This document shows positions 17,309-27,320 of a DNA stretch of 50,873 bases, piece after piece (the first letter of the stretch is position 1; every line of letters starts with the position of its first letter). Made by a program: the position numbers and the translations under genes. The DNA is taken from assembly GCA_024282035.1 (NCBI GenBank), contig JAMWZR010000019.1, positions 1-50,873 of the forward strand. The letters are read 5' to 3'. Source of the DNA: Nitrosomonas sp. (GTDB taxonomy: Bacteria > Pseudomonadota > Gammaproteobacteria > Burkholderiales > Nitrosomonadaceae). The notes beneath the pieces are model-generated. The model made no database searches and had not been told where the DNA came from. It was given only the letters and a program-made list of their open reading frames with translations.

Positions 17309-17908
17309 ATGGGTGATCGGGAAATCGATCAACAATTAGTAGAGCGAGTTCAAAGCGGTGACAAGCATGCATTTGATCTACTAGTAATTAAGTATCAACG
17401 CAAGCTGGCTCGCTTATTGTCGCATTTCATACGTGATCCGGCCGAGGTTGAGGATGTAACACAAGAAGCGTTTGTTAAGGCGTATAGAGCTTTACCATCG
17501 TTTCGAGGTGACAGTGCGTTTTATACGTGGTTGTATCGTATCGGTATCAACACAGCTAAAAATTTCTTGGTGTCTCAAGGACGTAAAGTGCCAACACTAC
17601 AAGAGTTTGATAACGAGGATGCTGAGACTTTCGAAGATGGTGGCCTCATGAAGGAAGTCAATACACCGGAAAGTGAACTGATGAGTAAACAAATTGCTCA
17701 AACAGTCAATCAAACTCTTGATACTTTACCTGAAGAACTAAGAACGGCAATTGTTTTAAGAGAAATTGACGGGTTGAGTTATGAAGAAATTGCAAATATC
17801 ATGAGTTGTCCTATAGGGACCGTACGTTCGCGAATATTTCGTGCACGTGAAGCCATATCAGAACAGTTACGCCCGTTACTGGGAACAAGTAAAGATAAGA
17901 GGTGGTAA
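17309..17908 (+). CDS. rpoE: RNA polymerase sigma factor RpoE (AlgU, sigma-24)
   Basis: A 199-residue group 4 (ECF) sigma factor. Region 2 shows VERVQSGDKHAFDLLV, EVEDVTQEAFVKAYRALPSFRGDSAFYTWLYRI with the -10 recognition helix. Region 4 shows LPEELRTAIVLREIDGLSYEEIANIMSCPIGTVRSRIFRAREAI. It directs RNA polymerase to envelope-stress genes and is held by RseA. AGGGA lies about 9 bases before the ATG. The next gene begins 2 bases after the stop. Probably autoregulated through the GAACTT promoter upstream. Confidence 0.96.
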   Translation: MGDREIDQQLVERVQSGDKHAFDLLVIKYQRKLARLLSHFIRDPAEVEDVTQEAFVKAYRALPSFRGDSAFYTWLYRIGINTAKNFLVSQGRKVPTLQEFDNEDAETFEDGGLMKEVNTPESELMSKQIAQTVNQTLDTLPEELRTAIVLREIDGLSYEEIANIMSCPIGTVRSRIFRAREAISEQLRPLLGTSKDKRW

Positions 17909-17909
17909 A

Positions 17910-18443
17910 GTGAAAAGCAAGTTATCAATGTTGATGGATGGTGAGCTAGACCATCAAGAAGTCGCTGGAGTTTTGGAAGAATTAAAAATAGACGAAGGAT
18001 TGCGAGAGAAGTGGAAAAATTATCATGTCATTGGCGATGCACTCCGGCAGTCGTCGCAATTATCCACTAGTGTTGATTTGAATTTTAATAAACCTACAAA
18101 AACCAAACCTTTAGTACTTGTCTCAAAGCCAAAATACAAACCTGCAAGAATTTTCGCATTTTCAGTAGCAGCTTCTGTAATCGCAATGGTCTCAGCTTGG
18201 GCTTTAATGTATAACCAGACATATCATCCACAGCAATCCATCGTCGCGGAAAATTCTCGTTCTGGAAGTCAAAAAGCGGTACCTGTAATGGGGACTTCTC
18301 CTGCATCTCTGGTCAATTATCCAACAATGGATATGAATGATTATTTATTTGTTCATAGAGAGTTCTCACCTGGTACCGGTATGCAGGGTCATGTCACTAA
18401 CGTCAATACCTTAACTGATTATGACGAAAGATACCCTAGATGA
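17910..18443 (+). CDS. rseA: Anti-sigma-E factor RseA
   Basis: A 177-residue single-pass inner-membrane protein. The N-terminal cytoplasmic part KSKLSMLMDGELDHQEV ... KWKNYHVIGDALR is the RseA/MucA sigma-binding domain. One helix (about residues 80-100, FAFSVAASVIAMVSAWALMY) leads to a periplasmic tail that RseB binds and that DegS-type and RseP-type proteases cleave under stress. GTG at 17910 is chosen because AGAGGTGG lies just upstream; frames starting at 17841 would overlap rpoE. The stop overlaps the rseB start as ATGA. Confidence 0.92.
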   Translation: MKSKLSMLMDGELDHQEVAGVLEELKIDEGLREKWKNYHVIGDALRQSSQLSTSVDLNFNKPTKTKPLVLVSKPKYKPARIFAFSVAASVIAMVSAWALMYNQTYHPQQSIVAENSRSGSQKAVPVMGTSPASLVNYPTMDMNDYLFVHREFSPGTGMQGHVTNVNTLTDYDERYPR

Positions 18444-19420
18444 TTAATTGGAAAGCAGTCGCAGTTTTCGTCTTAGCAGTTGGTTTTCAAGTAGCATTTG
18501 CCCAAGAATTACCTCGTTCTTCTGAAAGTGCGTTGGGATGGTTAAAAAAAATGACCAATGCGCCCAGTTTGCATAATTATGCCGGTACATTTGTTTATTA
18601 TGCTGACAATCATGTGGAAACTTCCCGTATAACCCATAAGGTGGATCAAGCAGGAGAGCACGAAAAAATCGAGGTTCTGGATGGGATTCAGCGCATTGTA
18701 TTTCGCGACAACGACGAAATGAAATGCTATCTACCTGAAAGCAAGAGAATTTATACCGAAAAGCGCTGGTTTCGTAAATTTTTTCCTAATTTAATTCCGC
18801 ACTCATTCGAGAGCATAGACGAAAATTATTATGTTCAAGAACTTAAACAAGAGCGTGTAACTGATCGTCTCAGTCAAGTGCTCTTGCTAAGCCCAAGAGA
18901 TGTCTTGCGGTATGGGCATCAGTTCTGGATCGATATTGATACTGGTTTGTTGTTGAAAGTTGCCGTTCTGAATGGCAAAGAAATAGTTGAGCAGTTTGCA
19001 TTTGTGCAACTTGATACCGATATATCGATTGATCCCGATCTATTCAAACCTGGACAAACATTTATTGCAGATGATTGGAAAGTGACTCATCTGGTGACAT
19101 CAACCCCTAAACAAGGAGAGTTGAAATGGAGGGTAGCAAATCTGCCACCAGGTTTTAAAAAAATAACTGAAATGAAGCGTAACTTGGCTGAGAAGTCAAC
19201 ACTGGTTGACCATATTGCGTTGACGGATAGTCTGGCCACGGTCTCAATCTTCATTGAACCCATTGGTAATGAAAAACCCGCACCCACACCTGGATTTTTC
19301 TCAAGCCGAGGTGCAATCAATATTTATGTCCGCGTAATCGATGGCAACAAGATAACTACTGTCGGCGAAGTTCCCTTGGAAACAACAAAATTGATTGGGG
19401 ATGCAGTGTCCAAGTATTGA
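18440..19420 (+). CDS. rseB: Sigma-E regulator RseB (MucB)
   Basis: A periplasmic protein of 326 residues with a signal peptide ending FQVAFA. The N-terminal MucB/RseB LolA-like fold (about residues 25-200) shows HNYAGTFVYYADNHVETSRITHKV and the C-terminal domain has WRVANLPPGFK. RseB binds RseA and shields it from protease, releasing it when lipopolysaccharide intermediates accumulate. Translationally coupled to rseA (ATGA). An rseC/mucC gene, usual next in gammaproteobacteria, is absent; 269 bases without a gene precede mucD. Confidence 0.93.
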   Translation: MINWKAVAVFVLAVGFQVAFAQELPRSSESALGWLKKMTNAPSLHNYAGTFVYYADNHVETSRITHKVDQAGEHEKIEVLDGIQRIVFRDNDEMKCYLPESKRIYTEKRWFRKFFPNLIPHSFESIDENYYVQELKQERVTDRLSQVLLLSPRDVLRYGHQFWIDIDTGLLLKVAVLNGKEIVEQFAFVQLDTDISIDPDLFKPGQTFIADDWKVTHLVTSTPKQGELKWRVANLPPGFKKITEMKRNLAEKSTLVDHIALTDSLATVSIFIEPIGNEKPAPTPGFFSSRGAINIYVRVIDGNKITTVGEVPLETTKLIGDAVSKY

Positions 19421-19689
19421 TAGATTTGGTTATCTAAAAATACAAATTGAGAATGTAAAAAAACATCGCACTAAAAGTGAGATCAATTTGCTCGCTTCCT
19501 AGGTAAGTCAATTCAAGGCTTCTTCGGCTTTAATGCCGCACTCTGTCAGCTTGTTAATTTTTGATTCAAAAGCAAAGAATTTTGAGCACAAGGATAGGGA
19601 ATGATTATGTGTTATTCTTTTTAATGTGCAATATGAATATTTGAAATTGCGGTTTTGTTCGAGGATTTAATAAAAAGGAATAAGAAAAA
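19421..19689. other. rseB-mucD intergenic region without gene
   Basis: AT-rich spacer where rseC would lie in gammaproteobacteria. No frame resembles RseC. A weak hairpin CGGC-tttaat-GCCG sits near 19535. AAGGA at about 19675 is the mucD ribosome site. No convincing promoter or terminator was found, though the length suggests that mucD has its own promoter. Confidence 0.4.
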
Positions 19690-21105
19690 ATGATCCGGTT
19701 TGTTTTGGTTTTTTTGTTTTGGATACCCTCATTGGTAGTAGCGGGTAGTATTGAGCTACCTGATTTTACTGGGCTAGTCGAAGAGCAAGGTACAGCCGTA
19801 GTGAATATCAGTGCCACGCATAATGCCGTTGCCAATGCCCATCAAGATATTCCAGAATTACCAGGCATTCCTGAAAATTCGCCATTCTATGATTTTTTCA
19901 AACGGCATATGCAGCCTTTCCCTGCACCCAAAAAATCTGAACCGAAATCAATGGGCTCTGGTTTTATTATCAGTTCGGATGGTTATATCTTAACAAATGC
20001 ACATGTGGTTGAAACGGCTGATGAAATTACGGTAAAACTGAACGATAAACGAGAATTTGTGGCTGAAGTTGTGGGGGCCGACCGCAAAACGGATATTGCG
20101 TTAATCAAGATCAATGCCACCGATTTACCCAAGGTAGTACAAGGCAACCCAGATAATCTCAAAGTAGGGGAATGGGTAGTTGCAATCGGATCTCCGTTTG
20201 GTTTCGAACACAGTGTGACAGCCGGTATTGTCAGTGCCAAAGGGCGTTCATTGGCACAGGAGAATTATGTTCCCTTTATACAGACTGATGTGGCGATCAA
20301 CCCTGGAAACTCCGGTGGACCGCTGTTTAACATGAAAGGCGAAGTGGTGGGGATCAACTCACAAATCTATAGCCGGACGGGTGGGTTCATGGGGTTATCT
20401 TTTGCGATTCCCATCAATGTTGCTACTGAAATTGCAGATCAACTCAAATCTAACGGTAAAGTGAGCCGGGGCAGAATTGGTATCATGATTCAAGAAGTAA
20501 CCAAAGAGTTGGCGGAATCTTTCGGTTTGCCTAGCCAGACTGGCGCGCTTGTCGTTACGGTAGAAAAAGGTGGAGCAGCAGACAAAGTTGCAATCAAACC
20601 ACGCGATATTATTCTAAAATTCGATGGAAAAGATGTTGTAACTTCTGCTGATCTCCCTCGTATCGTGGGTAATACCAAACCAGGTTCCAAGGTTTCGATG
20701 CAAATCTGGCGGGATGGTAACAAACAATCCGTCGATATCGAAGTGGGAGAGGCTCCATCCGATGAAACAACTGAAGGACGCAAATCCAAACAAGGAAAAA
20801 GAGCCAATAATGCTAATCGCCTTGGATTGGTTCTCAGTGAAATTACCGAGGAACAACAAAAACAACTGGAAATTGGTAACGGTCTATTAGTCGAGGAAGT
20901 GCAGCCTGGCATAGCCAGTCGTTTTGGAATCCGGGCTGGGGATATCATCCTCGGTTTCAATAGCAAGGATGTAAAAGATATGGCACATTTCAATGAAATG
21001 CTTAGTGAAACCAAAAGTGGAAAAAATATTGCTTTGCTTATCAAACGCGGTGATGTAACCACATTCATTACGATGAAGCTGACTGATAATGATAAAAAAC
21101 AGTGA
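19690..21105 (+). CDS. mucD: Periplasmic serine protease/chaperone MucD (DegP/DegQ type)
   Basis: An HtrA-family protease of 471 residues. The signal peptide ends LVVAGS. The trypsin-like domain carries the triad His105 (LTNAHVVE), Asp135 (RKTDIALIK) and Ser208 (NPGNSGGPLF). Two PDZ domains follow, at about 265-350 and 380-465, joined by a basic linker (EGRKSKQGKR). It degrades or refolds damaged periplasmic proteins and limits sigma-E activation. Position after rseB and before lepA matches Pseudomonas mucD. AAGGA lies 10 bases before the ATG. Confidence 0.95.
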   Translation: MIRFVLVFLFWIPSLVVAGSIELPDFTGLVEEQGTAVVNISATHNAVANAHQDIPELPGIPENSPFYDFFKRHMQPFPAPKKSEPKSMGSGFIISSDGYILTNAHVVETADEITVKLNDKREFVAEVVGADRKTDIALIKINATDLPKVVQGNPDNLKVGEWVVAIGSPFGFEHSVTAGIVSAKGRSLAQENYVPFIQTDVAINPGNSGGPLFNMKGEVVGINSQIYSRTGGFMGLSFAIPINVATEIADQLKSNGKVSRGRIGIMIQEVTKELAESFGLPSQTGALVVTVEKGGAADKVAIKPRDIILKFDGKDVVTSADLPRIVGNTKPGSKVSMQIWRDGNKQSVDIEVGEAPSDETTEGRKSKQGKRANNANRLGLVLSEITEEQQKQLEIGNGLLVEEVQPGIASRFGIRAGDIILGFNSKDVKDMAHFNEMLSETKSGKNIALLIKRGDVTTFITMKLTDNDKKQ

Positions 21106-21133
21106 TGACATAAATACAGACCAGCACAGTAAG

Positions 21134-21379
21134 ATGACATTGATCGTTTATGGTCGTGAAGCATGTCATCTCTGTCAGCAGATGATACTTGCATTAAAAC
21201 AAGTTCAGAAGCAGTCATCACTCGGATTCAAGGTGATTGATATCGATAGCGATCCTGAGCTGGTCCAACGTTATAACGAGAAAATTCCTGTTCTCGTGTC
21301 TGCGTTGGATGGACAAGAAATCTGCCATTATTCCTTGGACATGTCTGCTTTAGGTGATTATCTTGATAAATTTCGTTAG
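21134..21379 (+). CDS. Glutaredoxin-like (DUF836) protein
   Basis: About 81 residues with a thioredoxin-like fold: LIVYGREACHLCQQM carries a CxxC pair (CHLC) and KIPVLVSALDG a cis-proline. This is the glutaredoxin-like DUF836 family. ATG at 21134 gives the typical N-terminus; an in-frame ATG at 21089 would add 15 polar residues and overlap mucD. The gene sits between mucD and lepA. The redox partner is unknown. Confidence 0.8.
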   Translation: MTLIVYGREACHLCQQMILALKQVQKQSSLGFKVIDIDSDPELVQRYNEKIPVLVSALDGQEICHYSLDMSALGDYLDKFR

Positions 21380-21445
21380 AATGCTGCCTTTTTATTACCA
21401 CTTCACAATTTTATATTGTTGAAACAGGTTCTTTTCTGATACGTG

Positions 21446-23239
21446 ATGCAGCATATTCGTAATTTCTCAATCATTGCTCATATCGACCATGGCAAATCTA
21501 CGCTTGCTGATCGCATTATCCAGATGTGCGGTGGCTTGTCGGATCGGGAAATGGAAGAGCAAGTTCTCGATTCGATGGACCTGGAGCGTGAGCGAGGTCT
21601 CACAAGCAAGGCACAGACTGCCGCGCTGCACTATAAAGCCAAAAACGGTAAAACTTATTTGCTGAATCTGATCGATACACCGGGACATGTCGATTTTTCA
21701 TATGAAGTTTCTCGTTCTCTGGCAGCTTGTGAAGGAGCACTACTGGTCGTAGATGCTTCACAGGGTGTAGAAGCGCAAACGGTAGCCAATTGTTATACCG
21801 CCATAGAACAAGGTGTGGAAGTCATTCCGGTATTGAACAAGATTGATTTGCCTGCCGCAGATCCTGAGCGAGTGATCCAGAATATCGAGGATGTAATTGG
21901 AATCGATGCACAGGATGCTGTCCGAGTCAGCGCCAAAACGGGTGTTGGCGTTGGAGATGTTCTTGAGGCGTTGATCGCCAAGATACCTGAACCTACGGGT
22001 GATCCCAATGCACCGCTGAAAGCATTGATCATTGATTCGTGGTTTGATAATTATGTAGGAGTCGTGATTCTGGTTCGAGTGATGGATGGCACCATCAAAC
22101 CTGGCGACAAGATTTTATTGATGGCCAGCAAGGCTGTGCAGCTCTGTGAACAGGTTGGTGTTTTTGTACCTAAGTCTGTATTTAGAGAATCATTGAGTGC
22201 GGGAGAAGTCGGTTTTATTATCTCCGGAATCAAGGAGCTGGATATTGCCAAGGTTGGTGATACGGTGACGTCTTCCACACGCCCAGCCGAAAGTCCTTTG
22301 CAAGGATTCAAGGAAATCAAGCCCCAAGTGTTTGCAGGGTTATATCCCGTTGAGTCTAATCAATATGACGCCTTACGCTCGGCTTTGGAGAAGCTCAAGT
22401 TAAACGATTCATCGTTGCATTTTGAACCAGAAGTATCCCAGGCACTAGGATTCGGTTTCCGCTGCGGTTTTCTTGGGCTCCTGCACATGGATATCGTGCA
22501 AGAACGTCTGGAACGTGAATATGACATGGATTTGATCACGACTGCACCGACAGTGGTTTATCAGATTCTAATGCGTGATGGTTCGTTAATCGAAATTGAG
22601 AATCCATCCAAAATTCCGGATCTGTCAAAAATTGAAGAAATTCGCGAACCCATTATCACTTCCACCATCATCGTTCCGGAAGAATATGTTGGTGCAGTAA
22701 TTACATTGTGTACTGGTAAAAGAGGTGTTCAAACCAATATGCAATATATGGGAAAACAGGTCATGCTGACATATGAAATGCCGCTGAACGAAGTAGTGAT
22801 GGATTTCTTTGATCGACTGAAATCTACCAGCAGAGGTTATGCTTCACTTGACTATGAGTTCAAGGAGTTTCGTGCTTCAGATCTGGTTAAACTGGACATT
22901 CTCATTAACGGAGATAAAGTGGATGCCTTGTCCCTGATCATACATCGCAGCAATAGCCAGTATCGTGGCCGTGAGCTGGTGCAGAGAATGCGTCAATTAA
23001 TTCCACGTCAGATGTTCGATATTGCGGTGCAGGCAGCTATTGGCGCACATGTTGTTGCACGAGAGAATGTGAAAGCCTTGCGCAAGAATGTGCTTGCCAA
23101 ATGTTATGGCGGGGATATCACACGTAAACGAAAATTATTGGAAAAACAGAAAGCTGGGAAGAAAAGAATGAAAAGGGTGGGGAATGTTGAAATCCCACAG
23201 GAAGCTTTCTTGGCTATATTACAGGTTGATAATAAGTAA
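21446..23239 (+). CDS. lepA: Elongation factor 4 (LepA)
   Basis: A 597-residue translational GTPase. G1 is [10 protein letters not shown]3 DTPGHVDF, G4 NKIDLP; EF-G-like domains II, III and V follow. The C-terminal domain unique to LepA ends [29 protein letters not shown]. It acts on ribosomes, affecting 30S assembly and back-translocation under stress. ATG at 21446 is preferred; a GTG directly before it, at 21443, is also possible. First of a run lepA-lepB-DUF4845-rnc-era-pdxJ-acpS-nagZ. Confidence 0.97.
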   Translation: MQHIRNFSIIAHIDHGKSTLADRIIQMCGGLSDREMEEQVLDSMDLERERGLTSKAQTAALHYKAKNGKTYLLNLIDTPGHVDFSYEVSRSLAACEGALLVVDASQGVEAQTVANCYTAIEQGVEVIPVLNKIDLPAADPERVIQNIEDVIGIDAQDAVRVSAKTGVGVGDVLEALIAKIPEPTGDPNAPLKALIIDSWFDNYVGVVILVRVMDGTIKPGDKILLMASKAVQLCEQVGVFVPKSVFRESLSAGEVGFIISGIKELDIAKVGDTVTSSTRPAESPLQGFKEIKPQVFAGLYPVESNQYDALRSALEKLKLNDSSLHFEPEVSQALGFGFRCGFLGLLHMDIVQERLEREYDMDLITTAPTVVYQILMRDGSLIEIENPSKIPDLSKIEEIREPIITSTIIVPEEYVGAVITLCTGKRGVQTNMQYMGKQVMLTYEMPLNEVVMDFFDRLKSTSRGYASLDYEFKEFRASDLVKLDILINGDKVDALSLIIHRSNSQYRGRELVQRMRQLIPRQMFDIAVQAAIGAHVVARENVKALRKNVLAKCYGGDITRKRKLLEKQKAGKKRMKRVGNVEIPQEAFLAILQVDNK

Positions 23240-23334
23240 CATATGAATAGTATAGTGAAATCCAAGATTGAAAATGTACCATTGGAAAGCGACAATACAA
23301 TGAATCGAGAAATTTGTAATACAAAAGGATTAGC

Positions 23335-24138
23335 ATGAATTTTCCTTTGATTTTGTTTGTTTTATTGGCGATTACTGGCAGTATTCTGCTGCTGGATATG
23401 CTTTTTTTTAAAAAAAGGCGCGCTGAAGGGGAAAATGAACCCTGGTGGATCGAATATCCAAAAAGTTTTTTCCCCATCATATTGATTGTTTTCAGTTTAC
23501 GTTCTTTTGTCATTGAGCCATTTAAAATTCCATCGGGTTCCATGATTCCAACTTTACTCGTGGGTGATTTCATTCTGGTCAATAAATACACCTATGGAAT
23601 ACGGTTGCCGGTGATAAACAAAAAAATATGGGATATCAATGAACCGCAACGTGGGGATGTGCTGGTTTTTCGTTATCCTGAAGATCCTGCGATTGATTAC
23701 ATCAAGCGTATCGTTGGTTTGCCGGGTGATATTATTACCTATCACAACAAGCGATTGATTATTAATGGTGAAACCATAAAGACCGTTTACGAAGGTGATT
23801 TCAAGTATGTGGAATCCGGATTTGGTTATATCTATTCTGATCGCTATACTGAACATTTGACTCCTGAAGGACATTCGATCTTAATCAATCAGGATGTCAA
23901 AGGTATTCAATTTTCCAATGTCAGACAATTCGATTTCCGGGAAAACTGCAAATACAGCCGGACTGGATTTACCTGCGAAGTTCCTCAGGGGCATTATTTT
24001 ACTCTAGGGGACAATCGTGATAGTAGCAGTGATAGTCGGTATTGGGGGTTCGTGCCAGAGCAGAATATAGTGGGCAAGGCCTTTATGATTTGGTGGAATT
24101 TTGGTGATTTTGGTCGCATTGGGCAAACAATAAAATAG
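23335..24138 (+). CDS. lepB: Signal peptidase I
   Basis: A 267-residue inner-membrane peptidase with two N-terminal helices (about residues 3-22 and 44-61) and a periplasmic catalytic domain. The Ser/Lys dyad is Ser69 in PSGSM and Lys124 in DYIKRIVGLPGD; GDNRDSSSDSRYWG is the box E signature. It removes signal peptides from exported proteins, including those of RseB, MucD and TpsB in this window. AAGGA lies 5 bases upstream. Confidence 0.96.
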   Translation: MNFPLILFVLLAITGSILLLDMLFFKKRRAEGENEPWWIEYPKSFFPIILIVFSLRSFVIEPFKIPSGSMIPTLLVGDFILVNKYTYGIRLPVINKKIWDINEPQRGDVLVFRYPEDPAIDYIKRIVGLPGDIITYHNKRLIINGETIKTVYEGDFKYVESGFGYIYSDRYTEHLTPEGHSILINQDVKGIQFSNVRQFDFRENCKYSRTGFTCEVPQGHYFTLGDNRDSSSDSRYWGFVPEQNIVGKAFMIWWNFGDFGRIGQTIK

Positions 24139-24148
24139 CTGTGATTTT

Positions 24149-24508
24149 ATGACAATCAAAAATCAACGTGGACTGAGCTTGTCTAGTTTGCTGGTGTGGT
24201 CTGTGTTACTGATTTTATTGGCCATTGCTACTATGAAATTAGCACCAATTTTCATGGAATATTCGGCTATCAAGAAACACATTGCAACCATAGCGCAGGA
24301 AGCGAATACGCAAAATCATGATGCCAATGCAATCCGAATGTCTTTTATTAAACGCGCTCAGATCGACAATATTCAGTCTATCGGTGAAAGGGATATCAAA
24401 ATTTCCCGTCAGGCAAATCGTATCGTGTTGAATACCCAATATAGTAAAACTATTCCACTGTTATCTAATGTGTCGCTGGTGATCGATTTTGAAGCCTCGA
24501 GCGAATAA
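24149..24508 (+). CDS. DUF4845 membrane protein
   Basis: A 119-residue protein with one N-terminal helix (about residues 11-33) in a type IV pilin-like context (NQRGLSLSSLLVW) and a small extracytoplasmic domain. This is the DUF4845 family, regularly found between lepB and rnc. Function is unknown. The pilin-like start lacks the canonical Glu at position +5, so pilin processing is not claimed. Confidence 0.85.
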   Translation: MTIKNQRGLSLSSLLVWSVLLILLAIATMKLAPIFMEYSAIKKHIATIAQEANTQNHDANAIRMSFIKRAQIDNIQSIGERDIKISRQANRIVLNTQYSKTIPLLSNVSLVIDFEASSE

Positions 24509-24518
24509 CTCCATTGAC

Positions 24519-25223
24519 ATGTTGGTGGATGAGTCGAAAGACAGTCATGTACTGCCGTTTGAATCATTCTGCGAGCGACTCGGGTATTCTTTCAAGCGCC
24601 CTGAATTATTGCGCGAATCTCTGACGCATCGAAGTCATAGTACTCCCCACAATGAACGCTTGGAATTTCTCGGAGATGCGGTTTTAAATTGTGCGATAGC
24701 TGCCTTGATTTATAGACACTTTCCTGAATTACCTGAAGGTCATATGTCACGCCTGCGTGCCAGTATGGTTAATCAGCAGGCGTTATCCGACCAGGCTTTG
24801 AATTTACACATGGAAAAGATCATCCGACTGGGGGAAGGTGAAATCAGAAGCGGGGGCAATCGTCGCCCATCAATTCTGGCTGATGCCTTTGAGGCGGTAC
24901 TGGGTGCGATTTATATCGATTGCGATTATGCGCAGGTGGAAAAGGTGATCACAGCACTTTATGCCAAGCATATCGAGAGTATTGATCTGAAATCTCAAGG
25001 TAAGGATCCCAAAACCCTGCTGCAGGAATTTCTGCAAGGTCAGAAGCTGGCGTTACCAGAATACACTGTTGTTACGACAACAGGAAAAGCGCATAAACAG
25101 TGGTTCAAGGTAGAATGCCTGTTACCTGCATTTAACATTAGAACCCAGGGAGAGGGTACGAGTCGTCGCAATGCGGAGCAGATGGCGGCCAAACTAGCAT
25201 ATGATGAAGTTTATCCTTATTGA
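24519..25223 (+). CDS. rnc: Ribonuclease III
   Basis: A 234-residue double-strand-specific endoribonuclease. The catalytic signature NERLEFLGDAVLN is present, with a second acidic cluster in LADAFEAVLGAIY. The C-terminal dsRNA-binding domain starts DPKTLLQEFLQG and ends GTSRRNAEQMAAKLAY. It processes rRNA precursors and some mRNAs. ATG at 24519 is chosen; the frame is open to a TTG at 24489 inside the DUF4845 gene, so the true start could overlap it. Confidence 0.95.
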   Translation: MLVDESKDSHVLPFESFCERLGYSFKRPELLRESLTHRSHSTPHNERLEFLGDAVLNCAIAALIYRHFPELPEGHMSRLRASMVNQQALSDQALNLHMEKIIRLGEGEIRSGGNRRPSILADAFEAVLGAIYIDCDYAQVEKVITALYAKHIESIDLKSQGKDPKTLLQEFLQGQKLALPEYTVVTTTGKAHKQWFKVECLLPAFNIRTQGEGTSRRNAEQMAAKLAYDEVYPY

Positions 25224-25279
25224 CTTGCATGCCAGCTCAAGTTCTTCCCTCAGTAACATGTTGATTGCCCCAGGTGGAT

Positions 25280-26173
25280 ATGATGCAAGATAGCGATTTT
25301 CGTACTGGGTATGTTGCCATTGTAGGGCGTCCAAATGTCGGTAAATCAACCTTGCTGAACAAGCTGTTACAGCAGAAAATCAGTATTACTTCCAGAAAGG
25401 CCCAAACAACGCGTTTTCGCATTCATGGAATCCTAACCGATGATCGGAGCCAATATATTTTTGTAGATACTCCCGGTTTTCAGAAGCAATATACCAATCG
25501 TCTGAATACCGCAATGAATCGAGTCGTGACGCAGAGTATTCAGGATGTAGATGTCGTTCTGTTTGTTATCGAAGCTTTACAATTTGATCAGAGAGATGTC
25601 GAGGCATTGAAGATTCTGCCGTCTACCGTGCCGGTCATTCTGGTTATCAATAAAATCGATCGAGTATCAGAAAAAAACAGATTATTGCCATTTCTACAGG
25701 AGATGGCTCGAGTTTTTGAGTTTGCTTCGGTCGTTCCAATAAGTGCCATGCACAGAATCCAATTGCCCGACTTGCTCGAGGTGATCCGTAAGTATTTGCC
25801 AGTTAGTTCGCCGTTATATGATAAAGATGAAATTACAGACCGTAACGAACGATTCATTGTAAGTGAATTTATTCGTGAAAAACTGTTTCGTCTGCTTGGA
25901 GACGAGCTTCCCTATTCGACGAGTGTGGTTGTAGATCAATTCCAACAAGTCGACGGATTATACAAAATATACGCCACGATTTTGGTGGAGAAACCAAACC
26001 AGAAAGCTATCATCATAGGTAAGAATGGTGAAAAATTAAAACAGATCTCCAGTCAAGCGCGGCTAGACATGGAGGTATTATTAGGTCAGAAGGTATATCT
26101 CCAGACCTGGGTGAAAGTCAAGAGTGGCTGGGCAGATAGCGCTAGCGTATTAAAAAGTTTGGGGTATGAGTGA
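25280..26173 (+). CDS. era: GTPase Era
   Basis: An essential GTPase of about 297 residues that binds 16S rRNA in 30S assembly. G1 is [10 protein letters not shown]3 DTPGF, G4 NKID. The C-terminal KH domain shows [14 protein letters not shown] and ends LGYE. AGGTGG at 25272-25277 serves tandem ATGs at 25280 and 25283; the second has the more usual spacing. Directly followed, after 43 bases, by pdxJ; the recO gene commonly between them is absent. Confidence 0.96.
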   Translation: MMQDSDFRTGYVAIVGRPNVGKSTLLNKLLQQKISITSRKAQTTRFRIHGILTDDRSQYIFVDTPGFQKQYTNRLNTAMNRVVTQSIQDVDVVLFVIEALQFDQRDVEALKILPSTVPVILVINKIDRVSEKNRLLPFLQEMARVFEFASVVPISAMHRIQLPDLLEVIRKYLPVSSPLYDKDEITDRNERFIVSEFIREKLFRLLGDELPYSTSVVVDQFQQVDGLYKIYATILVEKPNQKAIIIGKNGEKLKQISSQARLDMEVLLGQKVYLQTWVKVKSGWADSASVLKSLGYE

Positions 26174-26216
26174 GTTTTGAATCAGTGAATTTTTCTCAGC
26201 ACACTGGGAGGCTCGA

Positions 26217-26945
26217 GTGGGAATTGAACTAGGGGTCAATATCGATCATATTGCAACCGTCAGGCAGGCACGCGGCACGACATATCCGGATCCGATCGAT
26301 GCTGCACTGATTGCCGAAACTGCGGGAGCAGATGCCATAACGCTGCATTTGCGTGAGGATCGACGCCATATCCAAGATCGAGATGTCGAAATATTGCGAA
26401 AGAAATTAACTACCCGCATGAATCTGGAAAGCGCGGTAACGGCAGAAATGATCGAGATCGCACTGCGAATCCAGCCTCATGATATTTGTCTGGTGCCCGA
26501 ACGTCGAGAAGAATTGACGACTGAAGGTGGACTGGATGTGATTCGGCATTTTGATCAAATTAGTCGAGTTTGTCGGCAATTGGCGGCTGCTGGGGTGCGT
26601 GTTTCATTGTTCATCAACGCGGATCCGTTGCAGATCGATGCTGCTGCACGGGCTGGAGCACCGGTGATTGAGATCCATACGGGGGGCTATGCCGATGCTT
26701 CGACCCTCGAATCCCAGCAAACCCATTTTGCTGAAATACAGGCGGCTGTGAAACTGGGGCTTGAGCTTGGATTGAAAGTCAACGCAGGACATGGATTACA
26801 TTATGATAACGTTCAGCCTATTGCTGCAATTGCCGGTATTTCCGAGTTAAATATCGGCCATGCTATCGTGGCGCGAGCCTTGTTCGTTGGTTTCAGGCAG
26901 GCCGTGCAGGAAATGAAACAGCTCATGCTTGAGGCACGTGCATGA
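26217..26945 (+). CDS. pdxJ: Pyridoxine 5'-phosphate synthase
   Basis: A 242-residue TIM-barrel enzyme that condenses 1-deoxyxylulose 5-phosphate with aminoacetone phosphate to pyridoxine phosphate (vitamin B6). Family motifs: [41 protein letters not shown] and [10 protein letters not shown]. The start is GTG with GGGAGG 5 bases upstream. The stop overlaps the acpS start as ATGA. Confidence 0.96.
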   Translation: MGIELGVNIDHIATVRQARGTTYPDPIDAALIAETAGADAITLHLREDRRHIQDRDVEILRKKLTTRMNLESAVTAEMIEIALRIQPHDICLVPERREELTTEGGLDVIRHFDQISRVCRQLAAAGVRVSLFINADPLQIDAAARAGAPVIEIHTGGYADASTLESQQTHFAEIQAAVKLGLELGLKVNAGHGLHYDNVQPIAAIAGISELNIGHAIVARALFVGFRQAVQEMKQLMLEARA

Positions 26946-27319
26946 TTTATGGTATCGGCACAGACATTGTCGAATCCACACGTATTGCCCAGTCGCTGGA
27001 TCGCCACGGGGAGCGTTTCGCCCGGCGAATTTTAACGGATTCCGAATGGATGGAATACCATGCCAGCAGTAAGCCTATTTTATATCTTGCCGGACGATTT
27101 GCTGCAAAGGAGGCATTGTCCAAGGCGTGTGGAACCGGTTTACGTCATCCGGTCAATTTGAGTTATATCTCGATCGTGCACAATGAGCTTGGAAAACCAT
27201 ACTTCGAGTTTCATCCGGAACTGGTGCAATGGATCAATGCAAAGGGGATCACGCAACATCATCTTTCCATTAGTGACGAACGCAGTATGGTCTGCGCATT
27301 TGTAGTACTGGAGACATGA
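26942..27319 (+). CDS. acpS: Holo-[acyl-carrier-protein] synthase
   Basis: A 125-residue 4'-phosphopantetheinyl transferase that activates acyl carrier protein. GIGTDIVE carries the metal-binding Asp and [13 protein letters not shown] the Glu/Lys motif. Overlaps pdxJ by four bases and is followed by nagZ after one base. The order pdxJ-acpS-nagZ is conserved. Confidence 0.96.
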   Translation: MIYGIGTDIVESTRIAQSLDRHGERFARRILTDSEWMEYHASSKPILYLAGRFAAKEALSKACGTGLRHPVNLSYISIVHNELGKPYFEFHPELVQWINAKGITQHHLSISDERSMVCAFVVLET

Positions 27320-27320
27320 A

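Noticed and set aside
20490-21221. Minus-strand 243-codon frame opposite mucD
   Set aside because: Antisense to the intact catalytic and PDZ domains of MucD; composition is that of a shadow frame.
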